From contig CM043792.1 in assembly GCA_023974075.1 (NCBI GenBank), positions 9,343,456-9,407,455 on the forward strand: a stretch of 64,000 nucleotides of DNA, in the 5' to 3' direction. Shown here piece by piece: positions 31,845-42,175 of the stretch. Each line of letters begins with the position of its first letter. Position 1 is the first letter of the stretch. The DNA comes from Chaenocephalus aceratus. Its lineage: Eukaryota > Chordata > Actinopteri > Perciformes > Channichthyidae. The translations under genes and the position numbers were made by a program. Under the pieces are notes generated by a model. The model was given only the letters and a program-made list of their open reading frames with translations, made no database searches and was not told the DNA's origin.

Positions 31845-33480
31845 TCATAGTTCCGCTTCTGTCCACCTCGTCCAGTCTCAGCTCCATCTCCTTCAGTTCG
31901 CCTCCGAGTCTGAACCTCAGAGTCCAGGGTCTGCTCTGCCTCTATCGAGGCCTCTCTGTGTTGGGCGTTCTGCTCCAAGGTACTCCTCTCCGCTATAGCT
32001 ACGCTTGCCTGCTTCTGGGACTCATCCAGCTGAGATTTACAGGTATCCAACTCTGCTTCTGTCCTTTTCAGGTCTTCTAGAGTTTTCAAAGTCTCCAGTT
32101 GGGATTGTTCTAGCTTATTCTGGAGCTCGTTGTAACCTTGCTGCAGCGCCTTAGCGTCTCTACCCATCTCGCTGATCCTCTCCTGGTACTTGATGCAGTC
32201 CCTCTGCAGCTGCCGGACCTCCAGCTGCTTCTCCTTCAGCAGCTCCTCCAGCTGCCGCGCTCTGCTCTGGCTGCCTTCCCTGACCCTCTGAGCGGACCTC
32301 AGCTGCTGCTCCAGCTCCCTCTGCTTACCAGACTCTGCTTCTGCTCTCTCTCTCTGTGCTTGCCTCATGTCCTCCTCCAGCCTGGCGGCCCGGTCGCTCT
32401 CGCTCTGCGCCTCAGCCTCCAACTCGGCCCGCTCCCTCGCCAACCGCTCCACCTCCCGCTGCAGCTCGGCCAAGTGCTCCCGGTTGTCCGCCGCCTCCTG
32501 CTGGTAGTCTGCGATGCTGCCGTTGAGCTGGGCCAGCTGGTTCATCAGACGCTCCTCCAGGTTGTCCTTCTCGGCTTCCAGGCTCCTGAGCAGCTCTTTG
32601 AACTGCGCCTCCCTCTTGGCACCCTCCTCCACCAGGCTCCTTTCTCTCTCTGTGCCCTCTTGGAAGCACTTCTCCAGAGAGGCCACAAGGCTCTCCTTCT
32701 CTTTACTCTCCTGGAGATCTCGCTCAAGAGAGGCCAGCTCCGCTTTGAGTCTAGCCTCCTGTTGCTGCCACAGTTCCCTCTCTGCATTAACAGCTGCTTC
32801 CATCTCCCTCATTTTCTCCTCTAATAAAACTTGAACACTTTCAGTCATTTCGGTAACCCATACAGGCTTCTCCTCCTCTCTGCAGCTCCTCACAGCCGGT
32901 GGTACCGGCCCTCCGTTGCTCCTCGCCGCTACACTCCACACAATCTCTCTCTCCACAGCCATCTCCAAGGCCGCCTGCAAGGACTGTGGATGCTGCAGCT
33001 GTACCCCAACCCTCAAGTCCGCAGGGAGGAGAGCCCTGATGAATTGATCACGTGCCAGCTCACTCTGCACTCCGGTTGGCATGTGTGCATATGCCCTCCG
33101 CGTCAGGCTCTCCACGTCGTTAGCCAACGCACGCAGCGTCTTTCCAGACTTCCTACAGCGGTTACTCAATTCGTTCCGGAGCAGCTCTGGCGGGAAACAC
33201 TGTCCAAACCGCCTCTTCAAAGCCCCCGCTAACGCTTAGCTGTATCGGTCCTCAGGGCTAAGTAGTAGCAGACATGAAAGAGCCTCGTCTGTGAGGCACA
33301 AAGCTAGCTGTAGTGCTTTAGTCTCTATTGACCACCCCCCGGCATGTGCAAGCAGTTCAAATTGGGCATGGAAAGCCTCCCAGTCTGCCTTACCCGAGTA
33401 TTTGGGTGTTTTCACGGACCCGGCGGCTGCTGCTGGTTGATGGGCGCCGCCATTGTTGTTTACATCCCGCTTGGAAATGG
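31700..33480 (-). pseudogene. gag fused to about 300 residues of coiled coil
   Basis: The 506-codon ORF starts at 33220, but the same frame continues upstream through one TAA (33236-33238) to KTPKYSGKADWEAFHAQFEL and LLLLSPEDR, the gag start region of fish Gypsy elements. After the stop come RRFGQCFPPELLRNELSNRC and LARDQFIRALLPADLR, typical Gypsy gag. From about residue 131 to 432 (32830-31925) the protein is a charged heptad-rich coiled coil (for example LEEELL-like runs, QLEELLKEKQLEVRQLQRDC). No CCHC knuckle follows. Its source is unknown; it resembles large cytoskeletal or Golgi coiled-coil proteins in general. An upstream 87-codon ORF (33460-33723) in another frame may encode the native gag start. 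Confidence 0.8.
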
Positions 33481-33692
33481 CGCGGAAGACGGCGACATTC
33501 CCGCGTCTCTAGCCATCTTCACCGCCGACTCTCTCAGGCGCTCTCTCGCCTCCCGTGCACTCATGAACTCTCTCCTCATGTCCTTCGACCACCCGCATGC
33601 TCCATCTTCCTCATCATCACTATTTTCCTGCTTCACTCCCATCTTGCTGAACTTTTCCATCTCCGCTAGCTTCCCGGCTAGCTCCGTGACGC

Positions 33693-33711
33693 AGTTAACT
33701 TCTGACACCAA
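33693..33711 (-). other. primer-binding site
   Basis: Directly after the 5' LTR, the minus strand reads TTGGTGTCAGAAGTTAAC: TGG plus sequence complementary to a tRNA 3' end (ACTTCTGACACCA). Which tRNA was not determined. Confidence 0.8.
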
Positions 33712-33988
33712 TGTAACATTCACAAAGGGAGTCGGAAACAGGCTTCTAGTTATTAGGCTTTAATAACTCTTCTTATTCGCAGATGATCACAGGTACATGT
33801 CACTTCGTGGGTTCTACCTCACACTGACCTAACTCCTACCCCTACACATATATATATAGCAGTGTCTACGTCACAACTCCCCGCCCTCCCCCGTCCGCTC
33901 CCCCAACCACAGGCCCGCACCTCAACCAGCATCACTGTGCAGCTCTATGATTGGCAGAGAGACGGGGGATGCCTGAGTGACACCCTTA
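33712..33988 (-). repeat. 5' LTR, missing outer 23 bp
   Basis: Identical to the 3' LTR over 277 bp; the TGTAGCGACC outer end is absent and sequence of another element (CGGCCCGTCCACAC) begins instead. Confidence 0.9.
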
Positions 33989-34275
33989 CGGCCCGTCCAC
34001 ACAGCGGCGTGCGTTGACGCTTCACCATTCACTTTGAATGGGGGTGACGTCACTTTTAGCCGAAATGCATCGTGGGAAGCGACGTGGAGCGTAGCTGGCG
34101 TGGCTCGCTGCAAAAGTTGAGCAATGTTCAACTTTTGACGCCTCGGCGAGGCGTCAGCCAATCGAATCATATGCCAGTACAAGCTCTCGCCAATCAAACC
34201 GCTGCTTGTGTGTCAGGGGCGGGAGATTCATGTGATTGGTTGTTGGTCGAGTTTCAGACACGCCCGCCGGCACTC
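33989..34275. repeat. structured MITE fragment (GGCCCGTCCACAC)
   Basis: Begins CGGCCCGTCCACACAGCGG and has two hairpins: AAAAGTTGA..TCAACTTTT (34112-34136) and GACGCCTC..GAGGCGTC (34137-34155). It ends at about ACACGCCCGCCGG where element D resumes. The inverted partner of its left end is not seen, so it is partial; it may have removed the LTR tip. Confidence 0.55.
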
Positions 34276-34566
34276 ACAGTGTCACATACTGTATGCAGAA
34301 GTATTATTTTAAACAACACATTAAGTTGACGAAACACTCTAGACAAATGTAATTAAAGTCAGATCGTGTCTTAGACGGGGCAGTGATTTCATAAACCTGT
34401 TAATGTACGCATTCAAACACTTTTTCTTTTACCAGCTGTATTCACCGTGCAGGTGCAGCTATGTGGCTTTGATCCTGGATAAAGTGTTTAAGTCATGGAT
34501 GTTTAAACTTTAACTTCTTCATATGTCTAATATTATAGTTGACTTTTCATTCAGGAAGTATAGGCG

Positions 34567-35267
34567 CAATAGGCGCATTCACACTGCGGTACTTTTCCCA
34601 CAAAGGTTCATGCGAACTTAGTTCATGATCGCGTTCACACCAAAAAGAGCTGGTACTAAAAGTAGTTCATGCGAACCTTTTTACCCCCTCGAAAGTCCCT
34701 GCTAGAGAGCAGGGACTTTCGAGCGGCTCTTTTTTGAGAAAAGGGCTATATTCCTGATTGGCTGGGCGAATTGCAGACCACGCCCCGTAAAACTCCCAAC
34801 AAGTTTTATGAAGCCGCCATTTTATTATCCTCGCATTAGCATTATTAGCATTAGCATTAGCCCAGCGCAGAAACGCAGAGAGACTAACTTATGGCAACAC
34901 AAAATAAAACATGGGAGCGGTGGAGATGAGGAGGTGTCGGCGTTCTGGCGATTTACTCGGAAGGCTTCAGTAGAAGCTGCTGGGAGTCCCAGCAGCTTCT
35001 ACTGAAGCCAGTCCCCAACTCCGGGGACTTCTGGCCGGGGACTTTGGGCGGCAGTATACGCCGTGAAGTAGTTTGCGGCCTGCCAGTAAACCCAAAGCAG
35101 AAGAAGAAGAAGTGACGTCAGCGGCTTCATTTGCCTAATCCACCCCCAGGGACTTTTTCTGGTGTGAATGCGATCTGTACTTAGTTCATGCGAACTAAAG
35201 AGTTTGCATGAACTAAGTTCGCATGAACCTTTGTGGGAAAAGTACCGCAGTGTGAATGCGCCTATTG
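34567..35267. mobile_element. MITE with 61-bp perfect TIRs, Harbinger-like
   Basis: 61-bp inverted ends (34567-34627, 35207-35267) beginning CAATAGGCGCATTCACACTG. The empty site is in element D copy 1 near 30632. The interior has a hairpin CTCGAAAGTCCCTGCT (34688-34723) and a 47-bp near-perfect palindrome. A plus-strand stretch from 34891 (MATQNKTWERWR, stop, then shifted DEEVSAF) resembles the Myb/SANT-like protein start of PIF/Harbinger elements, suggesting it derives from one. Confidence 0.8.
34963..35009. repeat. 47-bp near-perfect palindrome
   Basis: 23-bp arms starting GGCTTCAGTAGAAGCTGC around a single central G, inside the MITE. Confidence 0.95.
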
Positions 35268-35503
35268 AGGCTGCGCTGTCAGTACGCTTCTCCATGTTTG
35301 TGATTGGTCGAATGCTCCAAATACCACCCCTTTCATGTGAACGCGCACCTAACTAGATAGGACACGGCTGGCTTGAGCGATCCACTTGATAACCCGCGTC
35401 GTAGTACAGTTTAGCGAGAGCGCGTATGTTTTGGATTAGGCCAACCGGCTAACTCAAACATATCCAGGTTAAACTTGAACCAGCTTCGTAGTACAGGCCC
35501 CAG

Positions 35504-35688
35504 GGCTAAGAACGTTGTGCTTACACTGCACTTTTTCTTTGCTAGTAACAGCAGGAGTGGCAACTCCTGCCACAGATGGAAATGAGCTATTAGCTATAAT
35601 CTGGCATATCTGGCATCTGGCATATCTGGCATCTCTTCTCTTTGATGAGATGCTTAACGTTATTAACGCGTTAACTTGACAGCCCTAA
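35504..35688 (-). repeat. hAT-like terminal fragment
   Basis: On the minus strand starts TTAGGGCTGTCAAGTTAACG then CGTTAATAACG, a frequent fish hAT end. Upstream is an ATCTGGCATATCTGGC duplication at 35602-35634. No partner terminus. Confidence 0.45.
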
Positions 35689-35925
35689 TTTGTATGCATG
35701 GTCCTTCTATAAATAAATACATATATACTTCTTTAATATGAACTGTCCACTGTGTTGTCCCATGTGTCTATTTTTACAGTCTAACATCTGATTCAACACA
35801 GTCTGGGACATTAGCGCCTCCAGAGACACTTTGACTTTAAGATGCTTCCATAACTAAGATGATAACACACGTGTTATCAGTGATGTGGTCTCATTCTCAT
35901 TGATCATCAGGAGGAGTATTTATGT

Positions 35926-36035
35926 GCAGGCTTGAGGAGTAACATTACATGAAACAAAATGTATACTTAGTGATTATATTGTTTTTAAAGGCAACTAGTA
36001 ATTGTAACAGATTACATTTTAAAAGTAACCCTGCA
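35926..36035 (+). repeat. DNA-element family B fragment
   Basis: CAGGCTTGAGGAGTAACATTACATG and TAACAGATTACATTTTAAAAG resemble the ends of the 4147-4938 element. 35690-35925 and 36036-36500 hold nothing recognisable. Confidence 0.45.
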
Positions 36036-36501
36036 CTCATGCTGATGTGTAGAATTACCTTTCAAAATTCTGAATATCCAAAAGATCTTTAGGCCTTTGT
36101 CTCCCCCTTGTGGATAAATTGTGTAATCACATTTTGTTATGTCGGATCTAAGAGAATATCAACACTAAATAAGGCCATACATACAACATGGTTACTTGAG
36201 AAACATATTTTGCCCTCAACCTGAGTATGTTTGCTTATTGATGGTGCAGAAGGAACATCAAATGCTCTGCTTGTGCCTTGGAAACCCCTGGTTGCAGTAT
36301 CAAGCAGAGCCTCGTTATGTGGCTCCTATTCTTTTTCTTGTTGTGAGTCCAAAGTAAAACTTCTCAGAGCGATGAAAATGAAGCGGCTGCAGATGGCTCT
36401 GAGCTGGGCCGGCACCGCAGTGTGAGCACCAGATGGTGGCAGAGCTGATGGATGCACTGTCTGAAGCTGCAGACAAGAAACCTGCTGCTCCCCAACATCC
36501 A

Positions 36502-36689
<188 letters not shown>

Positions 36690-36763
36690 ACAGCTGATTA
36701 ATGCAACATTAGTTGATTTATTAGAGAATAAGTATCTTGTAATATTCTCTGTTGAGTTATATC

Positions 36764-37080
36764 CAGGCTTGGGGAGTAATGGATTACATGGAACAGGAAT
36801 ACAAAATAGGAAATTGTATTCCCTTACAGTTACATATACAATACATATTTTATATTCAAAAAAATTGGGATTACTAGCAGGATTATAATGTTACTAAAAA
36901 ACATTAAAGAGCATAATAGTGTTTGATGAAAAGGAGCAGATTTGATGTATTCTCTGTAAACTGTACTGTTCTGTAAGCAAATACTTTTAAGTGTGAATTT
37001 TATATCAGCAGATGAACCTATATGTACATAACATAGAATAAAGCTCAGATTTTATTTCTGCTTTTTTAAACTGTAGTATG
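36764..37080 (+). repeat. DNA-element family B, 5' part
   Basis: Starts CAGGCTTGGGGAGTAATGG and its inner CTTTTTTAAACTGTAGTATG is the reverse complement of 4503-4522. It stops where the next hAT begins. Confidence 0.6.
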
Positions 37081-37525
37081 CAGTGGTGTAACTATCGACG
37101 GTGCAGCCAGGGCCCAGAGCCGGCCAGGGGCCCAATGGCATTGACCGTTTCACGCAGTCTTCAAAGTGACCAAGCAACCTATATGTATTTGTAATTTGTC
37201 TGTCCAATGACCTGAAGAGAGAACAAAGAGATGTAACGGCTAAACTGACGAAATTGGACTGTTTTTTTTGTCATACATCGTCCTCGAAATCTCGATTAAT
37301 TAATTAATTAGTGATTGTGTGATTAGTTCGCTCTGCCGTTGTCAGGCTGTGGTGGTCTGAGGCCAGGGCAGGCTGTTTTTGATAGCCTACAAGTGGCGCT
37401 TATGAGTGGTTGTGTGTGTCCGTGCGTGTGTGAGCGCATCAGCGTGCGCTTATGTTTTGGTCGATGGGGGGGGGGCCCAAAACAATATTTGGACCGGGGC
37501 CAATCACAACCTCGTTATGCCACTT
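37081..37525. mobile_element. hAT non-autonomous element, CAGTGGTGTAACT type
   Basis: Left end CAGTGGTGTAACTATCG; right end on the minus strand AAGTGGCATAACGAGG. Flanks GTAGTATG and GTAGTATA match at 7 of 8. The interior has GGGGGGGGGCCC near the right end. It is inserted in the family B element. Confidence 0.7.
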
Positions 37526-37724
37526 GTAGTATATGCTCATGTGTGTAATTGTTGGTGAAAAGGCTGCTGCCTGAATATGCTGAATGAAAGGCAGATTTTC
37601 CTATAAATACATCTCTGAGCAGAAGATACATTTCTGATCCTAATTATCTTGGTTTCTTGTTTTAGGTTACATTGCTTGGTTGTCATAGTACACTTCACTT
37701 CTTTTAATATTTATTATATAATCA

Positions 37725-37766
37725 TTTTCGAATCATAAATCTAATCGATAGATTTATGATCGAAAA
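37725..37766. repeat. imperfect palindrome
   Basis: TTTTCGAATCATAAATCTA pairs with TAGATTTATGATCGAAAA around ATCGA, one bulged base. Stretch 37526-37871 otherwise shows nothing. Confidence 0.8.
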
Positions 37767-37871
37767 TTTACCATTTTTAACGATTTACATGTCACAAATT
37801 ACTCCAAACTACTCGCATATAGTTTTTCCAATATTCACGAAACGCTGTATATACACATTTCTATTAACAAG

Positions 37872-38078
37872 ATGCCTGTGTGCTTAGTACCAGGTTGTTA
37901 TCATACCAGCAATGGGTCTTGCTCGTTCTTTCGCTTCCCGTCTGATGAAAGGACTGAGTGGCTGGATCAAGTTAGCTTTGAAAAAAAAAAAAATGGAACA
38001 CATAAAACAGCCATTTTATGTGTTCATACACTCCCACACACTGAGGGATATATACAGACTGTATACATACAGGGTTAG
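37872..38078 (+). pseudogene. THAP-domain exon, truncated
   Basis: The start reads MPVCLVPGCYHTSNGSCSFF followed by RFPSDERTEWLDQVSF. That is a THAP finger: C-x4-C, the FRFP segment and the invariant Trp. At residue 37 it runs into a 13-A tract, after which no THAP sequence follows; the CxxH half is missing. It could be the first exon of a THAP gene or of a P-like element, but no TIR or duplication was found around it. It differs clearly from the THAP exon at 15897. Confidence 0.6.
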
Positions 38079-38214
38079 GACAGCTAGGATGAATAATTGT
38101 CATATACATACTTGAATAAACTGCAAACTGTGTTATCAGCTGCTTCGGATTAATTTGGCTCATGAATCATGTTAATTGTATTTGCTACCAAAATTACATG
38201 AGGGAATTCTGTAC

Positions 38215-38560
38215 CTACAGAAATGATGGCGCCCACAAGTATTTAAATTATGTTTTTCTTTGACACCGACAGATTTACCGTTTTGTCAGCCGCTCTCTGC
38301 TCCCCTCTGCGATAGATGTGCCGTGACTTGATATATCGACTCTTTTAGCCCCTGCTTTGGCTCAAATCCAAGGCCCATTTGTACAGATGGGGTTTTACGT
38401 GGGGCCATTTTAGCAAAGCACCCTCCCCATAAAGCCAAAGTGTCTCATCGCTTCATAATTGTGTGATTATGGTCAATTGCTGTGGTTGGGGTGACAGATC
38501 CTATTCGAGCCCAACAGATGCTTTTATCATATTTTAGTTCCCCATTTGACCTTAATCAAC
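38215..38560. other. candidate conserved noncoding element
   Basis: Repeat-free, balanced sequence with homeodomain-type cores (CATAATTG, ATTATGGTCAATTG, CATAAAGC) and no ORF. The character differs from the TE-rich surroundings. Conservation is inferred, not seen. Confidence 0.25.
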
Positions 38561-39254
38561 CGTTACATGTATGAATAAAACAGGGAGATAATATTTCACT
38601 TCTGAGGTGGACCAGGTGTCGGAGGGGAGCTGTGAGCGGGGGAGGTGAAGGTGGAGGGGGGGGGGAGACGTCAAAGCTGAACACTGGTGCTGCTGAATAA
38701 AGATACTGAGGCCTCCATTGGAAATGTATGAGACAGAAAGATGGTGCCACCATGTGGGAATCAGAGGGCATCGCACATACTGTATGGGAATTGAAGGTGT
38801 AAATACTGTATATACAGAATAGTAAGTGGCTGAACCAAATATAATTTCCCCATTGACATCTGTTTGCCTATATTTTCCTTTTATGGACAAATGTGTTGAT
38901 TCCAATTCTAAATGTTTCATATTCACAAAAGCTACAGCGTAAATTCTCCCAGCGTACCAGGCGTCTGGTACTGCAGTGACAGCAACGTAACTTAAAAGGA
39001 CAGCAGCACATATCGAGGTTTTCTGTAACTGTCCAAGTCTGTTCACATTATATTTTCCATTAACCAGTCTTTAAACACTGCCAGAGCCCATACTGTGTTC
39101 CTGTAAGTGTTTACTTCCCGTCTGTCTTACACTGTTTTTCTTTTCTTTACTGAGGACAGTTTAGCCATCATGAATCCAAAGCAACGGTCTGCAGTTGTCT
39201 GAATCAGGATCAAGTATTCAACTGTAAAAATATGTATATGTGTATTGTGTAATA
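38561..39254. other. no supported gene
   Basis: The minus-strand ORF at 38552-39046 has no recognisable domain and overlaps a G-rich run. Confidence 0.4.
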
Positions 39255-39262
39255 GAAAGATG

Positions 39263-40877
39263 GGTACCACTTTACAATAAGACTACCCTTATAAAGGATT
39301 CATAAAGGGTTTACAATTAGGTTATTAATTAGGTTGTAAACACTTTATTAATCATTAAGAACCATTTATAAACCAGTTCTAACATACATCAACACAGGCT
39401 CACTATTTGGCAAGATGACTAAGTCTTATATTGGCTACCTAGATTACTTTGTCTTCTTCATCAGCCAACATCCATGGTATCTGTTATTCACTGAGTTGAT
39501 TCCCCCCCTTCCATCTTGATGTTGATCTCTTTATGACCATTTATTTAAGAGTTACTAACATTTATAACTGACAAAAGGGAGCCTTGTAAAGTGTAAAACA
39601 AATCACCATTTATTAATGAGTTACAACCATTTATAATTTGTTTAAGTTATATTAAGCCTTAAAGTTATGCATAAATTAGGGCGTGGTCACATTGAGTGAC
39701 AGGTCTGTCCAGTGACTGCTGCTGTTAGCTTTCTGCTCTGCTAGCAGCTCCGTGATGCTACAGGGGCTCCGCCTGCTCAGCTCATCCGGGGAACATAAGT
39801 TGAACTCGGCCGTGTTTGTTGTGCTGGTGCCTTGTGGACTATTCTTCATGCTTATATCGGACTATTGTGACTCGCTTTGCGGTTAAAACAGACGGTGCAT
39901 GAATGCAGTTTTGTGGTAAGTGAAATTCGAGTACTTTATTTATGTTTTGAGTCATTTAACGTTAATGAATGTTAAGGCTTGGGTTAGCATGTAAGCAAGT
40001 GGTAGCTACGGTTAACGGTGGTAGCTACGGTTAACGATGCTAATCGCAGCATCCAAGTTAAAACGTATTAGAGAAGTGTTAATCATTAAGTGGTATAATA
40101 CTGTAGAATAAACGGCTTCTGTTTGAGATTGGTAAAATAAGGTCATCCTTGTCATTTAGAGATATTGTATTAGGTAGGTAACTTTATGCATTGATAAGGT
40201 TATATATATCCCGTCTGAGTGCCATTTTTTCTTACCAAGTCTTTCATTTATGTCTGAGAAAAGCTTTTATGTTTAAATATGTGTATCAGTCATACTAAAT
40301 AGTCATTATTTTGAGTCCTAATTTTCTTCATGTGTGAATAAAATGTTTTGCTTGGTTCTGTTGCATCTGACTTTGCATTTCATGTGAAAAGTGTGTATTA
40401 GGTAAGTGTGAATGTTATAACTCATTCATAAATGGACATGTGTATTTAACTTAAAAACAACGCACCCTTTCAGTAGTTATACATGTTAGTGACTCATCAA
40501 TAGATGGTGATGTGTTTCACACTTTACAAGGCTCCCTTTTGGCAGTTATACATGTTAGTAACTCATTCATAGATGGTCATAAGAGATGCCAAGAAACTTC
40601 AAGATGGATGGGGGAGAATCAACTCTTTGAACAACATATACCAAGGATGCTGGCTGATGAAGAAGACGAAGTAAGCTAAGTAGCCAATATACGGCTTAGC
40701 AGTACAGATGCATGTGGGCTCACTATTTGGCAAGCAACCGGTCACAGTTGCCCTGTTTATCTCATATCTTATAAAAGCTTATTAATTATTTATAAAGTGT
40801 TCACAACCTAATTAATAAATGAATTACAAACTATTCGTAAACCCTTTATAAGGGTAGTTTTATTGTAAAGTGGTACC
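39263..40877. mobile_element. long fold-back element with perfect 8-bp TSD
   Basis: Ends GGTACCACTTTACAATAAG and, on the minus strand, GGTACCACTTTACAATAAAAC. GAAAGATG flanks both (39255-39262, 40878-40885). The inverted arms reach about 390 bp (39263-39650, 40490-40877), with GGAGCCTTGTAAAGTGT and its complement near the inner ends. GG-starting TIRs with 8-bp duplications fit Merlin; hAT usually starts CA/TA. No transposase ORF. GGTGGTAGCTACGGTTAAC is duplicated in tandem near 40005-40035. Confidence 0.8.
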
Positions 40878-40885
40878 GAAAGATG

Positions 40886-41270
40886 TATAAATAAACACCA
40901 TGAAAAACCAGTATGTAATCTGCAATACTTCACAGATCTCAGAAGCAGTCTTATTGCCTGTGGTATAAAACTGTCCCTTTGTCTGGATGTTGCGGTACTG
41001 TCTGCCAAACTGCAGCAGACAGAGCAGTTTGTTGCCGTGGTGATTTTTATGATCTTATGAGCCTTCTTCACAAGAAGCTTGATTTAGAGGTCCTCCATGG
41101 ATGGCAGCTCAGTCCTGGTGATGTGCTGAGCAGTTTTCATCACCCTCTGTAGGGTACGGTTGGGGGCGGTGCAGCTGCCATACCAGGCTGGGAGACTCTC
41201 AACGGTGCTCCTGGAGAAGTTGCAGAGTACATTAATAAAACACGAGCATAATATGTACCAAAAAGTCATA
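40886..41270 (-). pseudogene. LINE reverse transcriptase C-terminal fragment
   Basis: Minus-strand peptides AWYGSCTAPNRTLQRVMKTA and LPSMEDLYQARCVKKAHKII, then RDSFIPQAIRLL, split over two frames. This is the C-terminal part of a fish LINE ORF2 of the WYGSCT..D/N..LQRV type. A 5' truncated, decayed copy. The LINE clade is not determined. It adjoins the fold-back element. Confidence 0.7.
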
Positions 41271-41574
41271 GAAGTATGTCATAAAAAGGTCATAGTATGT
41301 CTGTTACATGCCACCTTGTGAACAGTGTGGTGTTTTGTCTCTGTGTGAGACATGTGACTAGTTTGACTAGTGTTCTTGAAATTGTAAGGCAATTTGCTCG
41401 ATTTGTGACTTTTTGTTTTGGTCACTTGCCACTTTCTTCTGTAAGAATCGTATCTACCAGGTGTTTAGAATTAGCTAGGGAGCCCTTTTATCTTTTATCT
41501 TTTTGTTATGCAGTTCAGTTTCTTCTCTTTCCCCCCCCCTGGATATTCATTCATTATATTTGGCGAACAACAAT

Positions 41575-41945
41575 TCATAGTATAGTATATTAATAAAATG
41601 TCATAGGACAGTATTTACTAAAATGTCTTAGTATAGTATGTCATAAAAGTCCTCTTCAACATTTCTCTTCAGTCCTCTTCAACATTTCAAAACTATCCTA
41701 TATTAATCTATGCCATACTTTGAAGAATGTAAAAAGAATACTGTATCGTTATAAAAAATGTGTCATCGAAATTCCATAGTATAGGTCATAAGGTCTAATA
41801 TACCATACAAATGTAATTGTATGTCACTAAAATGTCATAGTGTATAGTACAACATTAAAAGTCAGACAGTTTATTATGTCATAAAAACATTGTACATATG
41901 TCATTAAAATGTCATCAAAATGTCACAGTATAGGATTGTGATGGA
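41575..41945. repeat. degenerate ATAGTATGTCATAAAA array, block 1
   Basis: Loose repeats of CATAGTATAGTATGTCATAA-like units; the first units already occur at 41225-41300. Blocks 2 and 3 are at 47360-47614 and 51091-51420. Confidence 0.7.
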
Positions 41946-42060
41946 GCTGAGGTGGAAAATCAGGGATGGAAAGAACAGCTACAGGAAGAAGATGGAGGAG
42001 CCTGGGGAGGCCTGAAGATCATCTCTGGGTACCAGGAGCCAGACTCTCTACTCTCCGTTC
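41942..42060 (+). pseudogene. LINE fragment (inter-domain region)
   Basis: MELRWKIRDGKNSYRKKMEE at 41942 resembles the basic region between endonuclease and reverse transcriptase of a second LINE type, the one seen at 40886-41270. It soon breaks into another frame. It is distinct from the L2-like LINE that follows. Confidence 0.45.
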
Positions 42061-42175
42061 ACCCTTTCACCCTCGCCCACCCTCCTGGAGATCGCTGAAC
42101 ACACGAAGGAGATACAGAGGGTTGGCACCAATTCCTTCCTGGAGTTCAAAGACAAAACTAAGGCGATACACAGGG

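Larger units (their letters stand above)
31340..33988 (-). mobile_element. LTR retrotransposon (Gypsy-type), gag-coiled coil-delta integrase
   Basis: Two LTRs identical over 277 bp enclose 2.07 kb. In minus-strand order: 5' LTR, primer-binding site, gag, a long coiled coil fused in frame to gag, the last stretch of integrase, polypurine tract, 3' LTR. Protease, reverse transcriptase, RNase H and most of integrase are missing, so it could move only with outside help. Identical LTRs point to a recent insertion. No target duplication is visible because the outer 23 bp of the 5' LTR are gone. Confidence 0.85.
30869..35500. mobile_element. TIR element D, tandem copy 2
   Basis: Starts GGGGGTATACTACGAAGCAGG directly after the CAG that closes copy 1, and ends CCAGCTTCGTAGTACAGGCCC before another CAG (35501-35503). 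It aligns with copy 1 over its outer parts and carries an LTR element (31340-33988) and two MITEs. Compared with copy 1, about 48 bp of host sequence are missing to the right of the LTR element. Confidence 0.75.

Noticed and set aside
32138..32824. 228-residue plus-strand leucine-rich ORF
   Set aside because: It is the antisense of the coiled-coil part of the gag fusion; the Leu richness mirrors Gln/Glu/Lys codons on the other strand.
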